The notes beneath the pieces are model-generated. The model saw only the letters and a list, made by a program, of their open reading frames with translations. It made no database searches and was not told the DNA's origin. A DNA stretch of 64,000 nt from NCBI GenBank assembly GCA_013538855.1, contig JABXJS010000182.1, forward strand, positions 1 through 64,000. Direction: 5' to 3'. Numbering within the stretch: position 1 is the first letter of the stretch; each line of letters begins with the position of its first letter. The position numbers and the translations under genes are program-made. The stretch is from Herpetosiphonaceae bacterium. Its GTDB lineage: Bacteria; Chloroflexota; Chloroflexia; Chloroflexales; Herpetosiphonaceae. This document shows positions 54,131-62,418 of the stretch, in pieces.

Positions 54131-54836
54131 CCCCAAGCCCCCTGGGCTGCGCCCGGCTGTGTGCTCCAAGGCTCCCAGGATTGCGCCCGCGCCCGTCGTG
54201 TTTGGAACATTGGGGTGCGCCCCAAGCCCCCTGGGCTGCGCCCGGCTGTGCGCCCGCATTTGCTCCGCACCTGCGCAGCGGAGCGTTGGAAATTTAGCGT
54301 GCTCCCCAAGCCCCCTGGGCTGCGCCCGGCTGTGCGCCCGCATTTGCTCCGCACCTGCGCAGCGGAGCGTTGGAGATTTAGCGTGCTCCCCAAGCCCCCT
54401 GGGCTGCGCCCGGCTGTGCTCCCCAAGTTCCCCAGGTCTGCACCCGCGCACGCCGCATTGGGAAAATTGGGGTGATCCCCAAACCCCCAGGGCTGCGCCC
54501 GGCTGTGCTCCCCAAGGCCCCCTGGGCTGCGCCCGATGCCCCTAGGCTGCACCGCCGTGTAGAGAAAATTGGCGTGCTCCCCAAGGCCCCCTGGGCTGCG
54601 CCCGGCTATGCGGGGCGGCGGCGTCTGCGCGCCTGCGGGCTGTGGGGACATTCGTCACCCGCAGCGTTTTAGCTCCACCGGGGAGCAGTCGAGATGGCAG
54701 CAGTGCTAGCTCGCGGCTGAGCCGCTGCGAGCTAGCGCCGACGCTGCTTTGATCAATACATGATAGTTATTTAACTCCCCAGCACCCCCAGGGCTGCGCC
54801 CGGCTGTTGTGCCCACGCACCTACAGCTGCGCCCGG
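54131..54836. repeat. Cluster of about nine GC-rich repeat elements
   Basis: The core CCCCAAGCCCCCTGGGCTGC followed by GCCCGGCTGTG starts at about 54131, 54220, 54304, 54388, 54477, 54510, 54579 and 54784, with a diverged copy at 54421. Two successive units of 84 bp (54220-54388) also share CGCATTTGCTCCGCACCTGC and the GCGGAGCGTTGG that pairs with it as a hairpin. Copies sit 33 to 89 bp apart and in one orientation. The cluster fills most of the gap between the methyltransferase start and the ruvB stop. It holds no supported gene. Confidence 0.85.
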
Positions 54837-54837
54837 C

Positions 54838-55899
54838 TCACTCCTCGGCGTCCCAGAAGGAGGACTGGGGGGCGCTGGGGTCGCTGGGCTTGGCGGCGTA
54901 GGGAATGTTGAGGTGCTCGTAGGCGCGGCGGGTGGCGATGCGACCGCGTGGCGTGCGCTGCATCAGGCCGAGCTGGAGCAAGTATGGCTCGTACACGTCC
55001 TCGATGGCGTCGACCTCCTCGGCGGTGGCGGCGGCGAGCGTGGACAGGCCGACCGGGCCGCCATCGAACATGGTGATGATCGTGGTGAGCACGCGGCGGT
55101 CGTTCTCGTCGAGGCCCAGGTCGTCGATCTCTAGGCTGGCGAGGGCCTGGCGCGCCACATCGAGCGTGATATGGTTGTCGGCGAGCACCAGCGCGAAGTC
55201 GCGCACGCGCTTCAGCAGGCGGTTGACCACGCGCGGCGTGCCGCGGGCGCGGCGGGCGATCTCGACGGCCGCGTCATCGTCGATGGGCGTCTTGAGGATG
55301 GCGGCGGAGCGGCGCACGATGTCGGTCATGGCATCGACGGAGTAGAACTCCAGCCGATGCACCGAGCCGAAGCGGTCGCGCAGCGGCGACGTGAGCAGCG
55401 CCAGCCGCGTGGTGGCCCCGACGACGGTGAAGCGCGGCAGCTTCAGGCGCAGGTTGCGCGCGCTGGGACCTTTGCCGACCACAATGTCGAGCGCGAAGTC
55501 CTCCAGGGCCGGGTAGAGCACCTCCTCGACGGCGCGGTTGAGCCGGTGCACCTCGTCGATAAACAGCAGGTCATCTTTTTTAAGGTTGGTGAGGATGGCG
55601 GCCAGATCGCCGGCGCGCTCGATGGCGGGGCCGGACGTGACCTTGATGCTGACGCCCATCTCGTTGGCCAGGACAGTTGAGATGGTCGTCTTGCCGAGGC
55701 CGGGCGGGCCGTAGAACAGCGTGTGGTCCAGCGGCTCGCCGCGCTGCTTGGCGGCGGCGATGGCAATTTTGAGGTTCGCAACGACCTTCTCCTGGCCGAT
55801 ATACTCGCTGAGGCGGCGCGGGCGCAGGCTTTTTTCGGCGGCGGCGTCCTCCTCGCGGGCCTTGGGCGTGATCATGCGATTGTGGGTTGGTTCGGTCAT
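54838..55899 (-). CDS. ruvB: Holliday junction branch migration ATPase RuvB
   Basis: A 353-residue AAA+ motor that drives branch migration with RuvA. It shows [12 protein letters not shown] near the start, the Walker A loop GPPGLGKTT (about residue 64) and Walker [13 protein letters not shown]. Sensor 1 is in [19 protein letters not shown] with its arginine finger. [18 protein letters not shown] (sensor 2) and a winged-helix end with [22 protein letters not shown] (two halves of the usual C-terminal motif) follow. GGAGGCACCCCA precedes the ATG. No ruvA or ruvC is adjacent. Confidence 0.97.
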   Translation of the reverse strand: MTEPTHNRMITPKAREEDAAAEKSLRPRRLSEYIGQEKVVANLKIAIAAAKQRGEPLDHTLFYGPPGLGKTTISTVLANEMGVSIKVTSGPAIERAGDLAAILTNLKKDDLLFIDEVHRLNRAVEEVLYPALEDFALDIVVGKGPSARNLRLKLPRFTVVGATTRLALLTSPLRDRFGSVHRLEFYSVDAMTDIVRRSAAILKTPIDDDAAVEIARRARGTPRVVNRLLKRVRDFALVLADNHITLDVARQALASLEIDDLGLDENDRRVLTTIITMFDGGPVGLSTLAAATAEEVDAIEDVYEPYLLQLGLMQRTPRGRIATRRAYEHLNIPYAAKPSDPSAPQSSFWDAEE

Positions 55900-55919
55900 T
55901 GGGGTGCCTCCTAGCGCCG

Positions 55920-55928
55920 ATTATAGCA
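55920..55928 (-). promoter_or_regulatory. Extended -10 promoter of ruvB
   Basis: The minus strand reads TGCTATAATCGGCG, an extended -10 (TGnTATAAT) with no clear -35 box. The leader before the ruvB ATG at 55899 would be about 15 bases and contains the GGAGG site. Confidence 0.55.
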
Positions 55929-56000
55929 CACCTGGGCTGATGCAGGCGGGCTGATCGGCGGGCGATGGGACGTGGTAGAATGAGCGCCGGAGGTCAAGCT

Positions 56001-56924
56001 GTGATCGAAACTGCAACGCAAACTACACCTGCTCCGGCCACAAATCCATGGCCGTGGAGCGTGAGCATCGTGATTCCGGCCTACAACGAGGGCGCGACCA
56101 TCGGCGTGATCGTCGAGCAGCTGCGGCGCGACCTGCCCTACGCCGAGGTGGTCGTCGTGGACGACTGCTCCAGCGACGGCACCGCCGACTATGCCGAGCA
56201 GGCCGGGGCTAGGGTCGTTCGCCGCCCCTACAACATCGGCAACGGCGCAGGCGTCAAGACCGGCGTGCGCACGGCGACCGGCGACGTGGTGGTGATCATC
56301 GACGGCGACGGCCAGCACAACCCGGCGGACATCCCGCGGCTGCTGGAGCTGATCGGGCCGTATGATATGGTCATCGGCGCACGCAACCGCCAGGGCCAGC
56401 AGAACGCCATCCGCTGGCTGGGCAACAGCGCGATCAACTGGCTCGGCTCGTACCTGACGGGCATGAAGATGGAGGATTTGACATCGGGCTTTCGGGCGTT
56501 TCGACGCCGGGTGCTGCTCGACTACATCCATCTGCTGCCCAACCAGTTCTCGTGGCCGACGACCAGCGCGCTGGCCTTTGCCAAGGGCGGCTACCACGTG
56601 CGCTTCGAGCCAATCGCCATGCAGCGGCGGCAGGGCGGGCGCTCGCACCAGAAGCTGCTGCGCAACGGCTTTCGCTTCACGATCATCATCTTTCGCATCA
56701 TCAGCCTGTTCAACCCGCTGCGGGTGTTCCTGCCGGTGACCGGGCTGTTTCTGCTGCTGTGCATGCTGTCGTATGGGCTGGGCGTGGCGGCGGATGGCCG
56801 CTGGCTGCACCTGCCGCCGACGGCGCTGTTCTGTCTGATCGCGGCGCTGTTCTTCTTCTTCTTCGGGCTGATGGCCGAGATGATCGCCGCACTGCGCTTT
56901 GAGCGCGCCAGGGACAATCTATGA
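56001..56924 (+). CDS. Family 2 glycosyltransferase with C-terminal membrane helices
   Basis: A 307-residue GT-A fold enzyme of the dolichol-phosphate-mannose synthase-like group. It opens with VSIVIPAYNEGATIG, then VVVDDCSSDGT for the nucleotide sugar, IIDGDGQHNPADIP with the metal-binding DxD, and DLTSGFRAFRR. Two or three membrane helices at the C-terminus keep it at the membrane, where it would load a sugar onto a lipid carrier. GTG 56001 is chosen because GGAGGT lies six bases before it. The next gene overlaps by four bases and encodes a possible lipid flippase. Confidence 0.85.
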   Translation: MIETATQTTPAPATNPWPWSVSIVIPAYNEGATIGVIVEQLRRDLPYAEVVVVDDCSSDGTADYAEQAGARVVRRPYNIGNGAGVKTGVRTATGDVVVIIDGDGQHNPADIPRLLELIGPYDMVIGARNRQGQQNAIRWLGNSAINWLGSYLTGMKMEDLTSGFRAFRRRVLLDYIHLLPNQFSWPTTSALAFAKGGYHVRFEPIAMQRRQGGRSHQKLLRNGFRFTIIIFRIISLFNPLRVFLPVTGLFLLLCMLSYGLGVAADGRWLHLPPTALFCLIAALFFFFFGLMAEMIAALRFERARDNL

Positions 56925-57952
56925 GCAAAACGCTGCTGCGCCTGGGCCTGACGCTGCTCGGGCCGCTGATTCTGGTATATTTTCTGCTGACCAGCGACCT
57001 GGGCAAGATTTGGGAGGTGCTGACAACCACCAACCTGTGGCTGTTCGCCGTCTCGTCGGTGCTGGTGCTGCCGTTTTTGTGGGCCAAGGGCTGGCGCTGG
57101 CGGCTGATCCTTGAGGGCTGGAACATCAATATCTCGACCTGGTTCGCCGCGATTCTGTACACGCTGGGCATCTTCGTTGGCTCGGTGACGCCGGGCCAGG
57201 GCGGCGATGCGGTCAAGGCGTGGTATCTGCGGCGCGAGGGCCACCCGCTGGGGCCAAGCCTGCTGTCGATCGTGGTTGACCGCTTCTTCGACGTGGCGAT
57301 CATGGGCGCGATTGCGGCCAGCGGGCTGTACTTCTTCCGCGCCTTTCTGCCCGGCAATGTGCAGCTGCTCATCCTGCTGGCGCTGGCCGGCGTGGTGGCG
57401 GGCATCATCGTGCTGGCCAGCCCGCAGCTGCGGCGCTGGATGGTCGAGCGCGTGCTGCCGGTGATCATTCCGCGGCGGCTACGCCAGCTGGCGGTGCGCG
57501 CCGGGCTGCGCGACCGCGTGCTGCACATGCCGGTTATGCGCCTGGTAACGCTGGTGCTGGCCTCGTTTGTGACGCTGGGCTTCACCTTTGTGCGGCTGTA
57601 CCTGCTGTTTATCGCCACCGGCGTGTGGATCGACATCGGCCCCTACCTGGCGATGATCGCGATTGTGTCGCTGGTCAGCGTCTTGTCGGTGGCCGGCATC
57701 GGCACCCGCGACGCGGTGATGGTGGTGCTCATGACGCAGATGGCAGCGTCAGGGCAGATGCACACCACCAGCGGCGCGCTGTTCACGCAGGACGAGGCGC
57801 GCGCGCTGGCGCTAGGAATCTCAACGCTGTTTTTAATCTTAAGCATGGTCAACGTGGTGCTGGGCTTTCTCGTCTCGATCCGCTATCCGCTGTCCGAGGC
57901 GCTGCTGTCGCAGAAGCAGGACGAGGAGGCGACCGAGCTGAGCGGCGTCTAG
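56921..57952 (+). CDS. LPG-synthase-TM-like (UPF0104) integral membrane protein
   Basis: A 343-residue protein with about eight membrane helices and the family core GSVTPGQGGDAVKAWYL and VDRFFDVAIMG. It matches the membrane part of lysylphosphatidylglycerol synthases (PF03706) without the catalytic domain. Relatives next to glycosyltransferases are thought to move lipid-linked sugars across the membrane. The ATGA overlap with the glycosyltransferase gene supports a joint role in building a surface glycan or modified lipid. Confidence 0.82.
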   Translation: MSKTLLRLGLTLLGPLILVYFLLTSDLGKIWEVLTTTNLWLFAVSSVLVLPFLWAKGWRWRLILEGWNINISTWFAAILYTLGIFVGSVTPGQGGDAVKAWYLRREGHPLGPSLLSIVVDRFFDVAIMGAIAASGLYFFRAFLPGNVQLLILLALAGVVAGIIVLASPQLRRWMVERVLPVIIPRRLRQLAVRAGLRDRVLHMPVMRLVTLVLASFVTLGFTFVRLYLLFIATGVWIDIGPYLAMIAIVSLVSVLSVAGIGTRDAVMVVLMTQMAASGQMHTTSGALFTQDEARALALGISTLFLILSMVNVVLGFLVSIRYPLSEALLSQKQDEEATELSGV

Positions 57953-58034
57953 CTGCCGTCGAGCAGTCGGCGCGGCTGGACAACGCCCGCCGACGTCAGC
58001 GCCGCGCTGGCTTCACGCTGGTATGGAGCGACCT

Positions 58035-58448
58035 ATGAGCGATTTTTGGTACGAGCATCCGATCGATATTCGCTTCCGCGATACCGACGGGCTGGGCCAC
58101 GTGAACAACGCGGTCTACCTGACCTACTTCGAGTCGGCGCGCGTGGCCTACGGCCTCCAGCTGATCGACGGCGAGCGGCTGGAGGATATTCAGTTTATCT
58201 TGGGCGAGGCGACCGTGCGCTACATCAAGCCGGTGTTCTACGGCGACACGGTGGTGGCGGCGGTGCGCGTGAGCCGCATCGGCAGCCGCAGCTTCACCAT
58301 GGAGTACCAGCTGCGCCGCGGCGGCGAGGTCGTCACCAGCGGCAGCACCGAGCTGGTCTGGTACGACTACAAAAACGAGCGCTCCGCGCCCATCCCCGCC
58401 GAGTTCAGCCAGCGCGTACGGGAGAAGCAGGGCGGGTTTCCAGCATGA
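58035..58448 (+). CDS. YbgC-type acyl-CoA thioesterase (4HBT hotdog fold)
   Basis: A 137-residue hotdog thioesterase with the 4HBT signature DIRFRDTDGLGHVNNAVYLTY, where the Asp of DTDGLGHVNN attacks the thioester. A later IKPVFYGDTV and TELVWYDYK agree with the YbgC group. ATG 58035 has GGAG six bases upstream; ATG 58023 overlaps that site. It overlaps the following methyltransferase gene by four bases. Confidence 0.85.
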   Translation: MSDFWYEHPIDIRFRDTDGLGHVNNAVYLTYFESARVAYGLQLIDGERLEDIQFILGEATVRYIKPVFYGDTVVAAVRVSRIGSRSFTMEYQLRRGGEVVTSGSTELVWYDYKNERSAPIPAEFSQRVREKQGGFPA

Positions 58449-59050
58449 GATGGCGCGGTATCGAGCATATGCCACGGCTCTACGAGCTAGCATCGCTGCG
58501 CTCCAGCGCCACAGTGACGCGGCTGCGGGAACGAACCTTGCAGTCGCTACGCGGCAGAGTTCTTGAAATTGGAGCAGGCAGCGGGCTAAATCTGCCATTC
58601 TACGATCCCGCCGCCGAGGTGATCGCCTGCGACATCGACGTGCGCAACGTAGCCTACGCCGCACACAAGCCAGCGGCACGCACCATTGCGCTGCTGGCCG
58701 CCGACGCCCAGGCGCTGCCGTTTGCCGCCGCCCAGTTCGACCACGTTGTGTCAACACTTGTCTTATGTTCAGTTGATCAACAGCAGCGCGCCTTCGCCGA
58801 GATCGCGCGCGTGCTACGGCCAGACGGGCTGGTGCATCTGATCGAGCACACTATCTCGGGCAAGCCGACGGTGGACTGGGTGCTGGATCGCATCGAGCGG
58901 CCGTGGGGCTGGCTGACCGGCGGCTGCCACCCCAACCGTGACACGGTGGGCGCGCTGAGCGCCAGCGGCTGGCAGATCATCGAGCACGAGGCGCTGGGCG
59001 GCAATCTGCTACATCGGCTGATCGTGCGGCCGCCTGCTCCAACGCGCTAA
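58445..59050 (+). CDS. Class I SAM-dependent methyltransferase
   Basis: A 201-residue enzyme of the UbiE/METTL7-like type. Motif I is GRVLEIGAGSGLNLPFY, followed by the acidic end of strand 2 (VIACDID). ALPFAAAQFDHVVSTLVLCS forms the next two motifs, and RVLRPDGLVHLIEH is the post-motif segment. The ATG overlaps the stop of the thioesterase gene. A lipid or quinone-like small molecule is a plausible acceptor; this is inference from the family only. Confidence 0.82.
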   Translation: MRWRGIEHMPRLYELASLRSSATVTRLRERTLQSLRGRVLEIGAGSGLNLPFYDPAAEVIACDIDVRNVAYAAHKPAARTIALLAADAQALPFAAAQFDHVVSTLVLCSVDQQQRAFAEIARVLRPDGLVHLIEHTISGKPTVDWVLDRIERPWGWLTGGCHPNRDTVGALSASGWQIIEHEALGGNLLHRLIVRPPAPTR

Positions 59051-59065
59051 GTAAAGCGAGGGAGT

Positions 59066-59593
59066 ATGTGGTTTTCCAGCTGGGGTGGTATTGGGCGCAT
59101 CATCGTTACCACAGCCATGGTGTACATTAGCCTGATCGTGATGCTGCGCATCTCAGGCAAGCGCACGCTGTCGAAGATGAACGCGTTTGATCTTGTGGTG
59201 ACGGTGGCGCTTGGCTCGGTGCTGGGCACGGTGATGCTCTCGAAAGATGTGCCGATTGTCGATGGCGTGACCGGGCTAGCGATGCTGATCGCGCTACAGT
59301 TTATCATTGCCTATGCCTCGGCACACTGGCAGTGGGCCAGCCGCTGGGTCAAGTCCGATCCGCGGCTGCTGCTGTACAACGGTGAGATTCTGCATCAGGC
59401 GCTGCTCGACGAGCGCGTCGCCGAGTCCGAGGTGCGCGCCGCTGTGCGCACGGCGGGCCTCGCCGATCCCAAGGATGTGGCGGCGGTGGTGCTGGAGACC
59501 GACGGCACGTTTAGCGTGATCAGCTCCGCCGATCATCAAGCGGTGCAAAGCCTCAAGGGCGTCATCGGTGTGCAGAAAGCACGTCAAGGCTAG
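59066..59593 (+). CDS. YetF/DUF421 family membrane protein
   Basis: A 175-residue protein with three N-terminal membrane helices and the DUF421 core LRISGKRTLSKMNAFDLVVT, followed by VALGSVLGTVML. A soluble C-terminal domain (LLLYNGEILHQALLDERVAE, then AAVVLETDGTFSVIS) matches YetF. The family is widespread and of uncertain function, linked in spore formers to resistance or germination. It has a GAGGGAGT site before the ATG, and its 3' end overlaps the converging gene by 32 bases. Confidence 0.85.
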   Translation: MWFSSWGGIGRIIVTTAMVYISLIVMLRISGKRTLSKMNAFDLVVTVALGSVLGTVMLSKDVPIVDGVTGLAMLIALQFIIAYASAHWQWASRWVKSDPRLLLYNGEILHQALLDERVAESEVRAAVRTAGLADPKDVAAVVLETDGTFSVISSADHQAVQSLKGVIGVQKARQG

Positions 59594-60023
59594 CGGCATA
59601 CTCGGCTGGCGCGGCGTGCTGACGGGCGGCCCAGTAGCGCGCCGGGCTGAGCAGATCGGTGGTCGCCAGCGGCTGCAGGAACGACTCTGGCGTGACCCAC
59701 TCCAGCGGCAGGTGGCGTGCGATCTCGGCCGCATAGCGCTCCCAGCGCGGGTCGGTCCCGCGCAGCGCCACAACCTTGGTGGCACCAAGGCGCTGGGCGG
59801 CCTGCACCACCTCGGCGGCAACCGCGCCACGGCGGATGAGCAGGTTGGGAATATCGAGCAGGCACTCGTATAAAAACGCAATGCGCCGCAGCGTCCAGCG
59901 GTGCTGCTCCACGTAGGGCGCATCGAAGACATAGACACTTGGCGCGTAGGGGTACAGGCGGTGGGCGAGCGAGCGTGGATCAATCGCATCATCGTGGACC
60001 CAGATTAGCTCTTGGGCGGGCAT
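59562..60023 (-). CDS. Stand-alone photolyase/cryptochrome N-terminal-like domain
   Basis: A 153-residue protein that resembles only the alpha/beta antenna domain of DNA photolyases. It has LIWVHDDAIDPRSLAHRL, where photolyases have a WFRxDLRxxD strand. YVFDAPYVEQHRWTLRRIAF, LLIRRGAVAAEVVQAAQRLG and VALRGTDPR follow the order of the photolyase half-domain. The FAD-binding helical domain is missing and no gene nearby supplies it. It could be a small flavin- or pterin-binding protein or a remnant kept for another role. GGAGGTGCC precedes the ATG at 60023. Confidence 0.6.
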   Translation of the reverse strand: MPAQELIWVHDDAIDPRSLAHRLYPYAPSVYVFDAPYVEQHRWTLRRIAFLYECLLDIPNLLIRRGAVAAEVVQAAQRLGATKVVALRGTDPRWERYAAEIARHLPLEWVTPESFLQPLATTDLLSPARYWAARQHAAPAEYAASLDVLSAHR

Positions 60024-60198
60024 ACGGCACCTCCTTCAACGAAACAGCGACACGACAGAGGCCAGCGTACTCTGAAGAAGAAGCAACAACTGCGCCACGA
60101 TTCTGTGCGTGCGGGGCATCTCTACCCAGGGCTACGCACACAGAAGCGATTTGGATTACGTGCGCTTTGCGCCGCGCCACACAGTCCCATACGCAAGC

Positions 60199-60238
60199 AG
60201 CGCCGCCGGAGATCATGATCGCCGGCGGCGCTCTTTAA
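60199..60238 (+). terminator. Strong stem-loop with T run
   Basis: An 11-bp stem (AGCGCCGCCGG, 60199-60209; CCGGCGGCGCT, 60222-60232) with an inner GATC-AT-GATC stem is followed by CTTTAAT on the plus strand. On the minus strand it lies past the GIDE-domain gene, so it may end that transcript. The A-rich flank there makes the plus strand the better orientation. Confidence 0.55.
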
Positions 60239-60260
60239 TCAAAAGCGTTGCTGGCCCAGG

Positions 60261-61058
60261 CTACGAGATCATGCCCAGCACAAGCAGGATCAGGCCGAGC
60301 ACACCGCTGCCGGCGGCGGCGTAGCTCATGTTTTTCGACCAGGAGGCGGCGCTGGCGGCCAGCTCGCGCTCGGTGCGGCGGCTGACCATGAAGCGCTGCG
60401 GCTTGTGCTTGGGCGCTTTCATCACGGCCACGCTGCCATTGTGGTCGCCAGCGCAGCCGAGCACATACACGCGCAGGCCGGTCTCCAAAATTTCCTCGGT
60501 GGCGCGGTAGCCCAGCGTGCGGCGGCGGCCCGTCTCGCGCGGCACGTTGATGGTGAAGAGGCCGAAGCTAATGGTAGAGGAGCCGCCGCTGGCAGTGGGC
60601 TTGAACTCCTCCTTGCTCTGCTTCATGTCCAGGTCCGCGCCCTCGGGGCGCACCAGCGTGCGGCCGGAGTCATCGCGCACCCAGAAGTCGATCTGGTTGG
60701 AATTGGACTCCATCGTATCGCTGCCGCGCACGGTGGAGGTGGTGGTCTTGCCCTCGGAGTCGGTGCTGGTCTGGTCCTCCTCGTACTCGCGGGTGACGGT
60801 GAGCGTGTAGGCGACGCAGGGCGTGCCGGAGAGCGGCGCTTTGAGCGGCTGGTCGGCCTCGATCACGCCCTCCAGCTCGCATGGCTCGGCCAGCGCCTCG
60901 CTGCCCAGCATCGTCACCACGCGGGTATGCAGCTCGCCGAGCAAGGCGGCGTTGTAGGTATCGACCGCGTTCATATCGTCGAGCTTGCCTTTTTGACTGC
61001 GCGAGACCCAGAAGAAAATGCCCGCCAGGATAAGCAGAATAACCCCGCCGATGATCAT
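60261..61058 (-). CDS. GIDE-domain membrane protein
   Basis: A 265-residue protein with one N-terminal helix (IIGGVILLILAGIFFWV) and one near the C-terminus (YAAAGSGVLGLILLVLGMIS). Between them lies a GIDE/MULAN-like domain: CELEGVIEADQPLKAPLSGT, then PCVAYTLTVTREYEED, DFWVRDDSGRTLVRPEGADL and ETGLRVYVLGCAG. In animals this domain is the intermembrane part of the mitochondrial E3 ligase MULAN. Bacterial forms lack the RING finger, as here, and their function is unknown. ATG 61058 follows GGAGGTGAGGAC; the longer frame upstream has no binding site. Confidence 0.8.
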   Translation of the reverse strand: MIIGGVILLILAGIFFWVSRSQKGKLDDMNAVDTYNAALLGELHTRVVTMLGSEALAEPCELEGVIEADQPLKAPLSGTPCVAYTLTVTREYEEDQTSTDSEGKTTTSTVRGSDTMESNSNQIDFWVRDDSGRTLVRPEGADLDMKQSKEEFKPTASGGSSTISFGLFTINVPRETGRRRTLGYRATEEILETGLRVYVLGCAGDHNGSVAVMKAPKHKPQRFMVSRRTERELAASAASWSKNMSYAAAGSGVLGLILLVLGMIS

Positions 61059-61232
61059 GTCCTCACCTCCAAAACACAGAGAAGAAGCAGCTGCTTTACG
61101 GTGAAAAGTGTCACTGTGGATGTGCAATTTTAACCTTTTCAGCAGCGAAATACAACCACCAGATCGGTGAGTTGCCCGCCACCTTGCCGGTTCCATGGCG
61201 CAGTCTTGTTGAAAAACACCCTGTGCTGCGTC

Positions 61233-61500
61233 GCCAGCCCGTGGGCGGGCAATCCGCACGGCTCAGCGCCACGCCCGTGCGGGCGGGATAGCGTAACGCC
61301 GGGATTGCGTGCCCACACGCTGATGCACAGCCCTGCGCCTTTCTTAAAAAAACCACCGCCGTGCGCAAGCCGCCAGCCCGTGGGCGGGCAATCCGCACGG
61401 CTCAGCGCCACGCCCGCACGGGCGGGATAGCGTAACGCCGGGATTGCGTGCCCACACGCTGATGCACAGCCCAGCGCCTTTCTTTAAAAAACCACCGCCA
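61233..61500. repeat. 139-bp tandem repeat, about 1.9 copies
   Basis: GCCAGCCCGTGGGCGGGCAA begins copies at 61233 and 61372, and the two match almost throughout until near 61500. Each has a CGCCCGTGCGGGCG-type hairpin, GTAACGCCGGGATTGCG and GCGCCTTTCTT before an A run. It fills most of the 526-bp gap between the GIDE-domain gene and the SAM adenosyltransferase. Apart from these copies and the AT-rich leader at 61,059-61,140, nothing was recognised in the gap. Confidence 0.85.
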
Positions 61501-61584
61501 GGCCAAGCGCCAGCGCTGCTGCCAAGTGCGGGCGCGCAAGGTGTTATACTTGCGCGGATGGACCCAACAACACAGGTGGAGGAT

Positions 61585-62415
61585 ATGCAACCGACAGGCT
61601 TAGTAACGCTGACGACCGACTTTGGGCAGTTTGACGGCTACGCCGCCGTGCTCAAAGGTGTGATTCTCACGATCAACCCGCAGGCCCAGCCGCTGGACTT
61701 CACGCACCAGATCGAGCCGCAGAATGTGGCGCAGGCGGCCTACCTGCTGCACACTGGCTACCGCTACTTTCCCAGCGGCAGCGTGCATCTGATTGTCGTT
61801 GACCCTGGCGTGGGCAGCGACCGCAAGGCGATTGCGCTCGCCACGCCGGAGTACGCCTTCGTGGCCCCGGACAACGGCGTGCTGACCTACGTTTGGGATG
61901 CGGCCGTCGCCCGCTGGGGCCGCGACAAGCTCACGCTGGTTGAGCTGGACAACCCGCGCTGGTGGCGGCCAGACATCAGCACAACCTTCCACGGCCGCGA
62001 CATCTTCGCCCCGGTGGCGGCGCACCTTGCGGCCGGCGTCAACATCACCGAGCTAGGCCGCCCGCTGGACGAGCTGGTGCGCCTGCCGCTCAAGCAGCCT
62101 GCGCAGCGCCCCGATGGCCGCTGGGAGGGCCACATCGTGCACGTAGACCGCTTCGGCAACTGCATCACCAGCTTCACGCGCGAGTTTCTCAACGACGTAG
62201 GCAGCGACGAGAGCATCGAGGTGCACATCCTCGACCAGCGCATCAACAATATCTGCCGCACCTACGGCGACAGCGAGTGGGGCATGGTCATGGCCCTGAT
62301 CGGCTCCAGCGGGCGGCTCGAGCTAGCGGTGCGCAATGGCAACGCGGCCCAACTGCTTGGCGTGGGCGTCGGCGACAGCCTGCGCATCAGCACGCGCCAG
62401 AAGAGCGGACGGTAG
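61585..62415 (+). CDS. SAM hydroxide adenosyltransferase (DUF62)
   Basis: A 276-residue enzyme that hydrolyses S-adenosylmethionine to adenosine and methionine, the bacterial relative of fluorinase and SalL. The family opening GLVTLTTDFGQFDGYAAVLK carries the substrate Asp, and HLIVVDPGVGSDRKAI and VAPDNGVLTYV follow. The C-terminal domain has HVDRFGNCITSF. ATG 61585 matches the family N-terminus but the GGAGG is only two bases away. ATG 61558, just after TATACT, could serve as a leaderless start and would add nine residues. Halide-using members have an extra loop; it was not seen. Confidence 0.85.
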   Translation: MQPTGLVTLTTDFGQFDGYAAVLKGVILTINPQAQPLDFTHQIEPQNVAQAAYLLHTGYRYFPSGSVHLIVVDPGVGSDRKAIALATPEYAFVAPDNGVLTYVWDAAVARWGRDKLTLVELDNPRWWRPDISTTFHGRDIFAPVAAHLAAGVNITELGRPLDELVRLPLKQPAQRPDGRWEGHIVHVDRFGNCITSFTREFLNDVGSDESIEVHILDQRINNICRTYGDSEWGMVMALIGSSGRLELAVRNGNAAQLLGVGVGDSLRISTRQKSGR

Positions 62416-62418
62416 GCG

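Noticed and set aside
54082-54651. An extra 190 residues at the N-terminus of the cytosine methyltransferase
   Set aside because: The extension only translates the GC-rich repeats (SPGGLG-type sequence appears in several frames). The ATG at 54081 has a Shine-Dalgarno site and begins exactly at the family N-terminus.
54131-54836. CRISPR array
   Set aside because: Repeat units vary in length and sequence, spacing is irregular (33-89 bp), the intervening sequences are themselves related, and no cas gene is present.
58046-58444. N-terminal extension of the SAM methyltransferase
   Set aside because: This is the out-of-frame reading of the thioesterase gene; the methyltransferase begins at the ATG that overlaps the thioesterase stop.
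61444-61584. Longer N-terminus of the SAM hydroxide adenosyltransferase
   Set aside because: The added residues come from the 139-bp repeat and do not fit the family, whose members begin just before the TLTTDFG segment.
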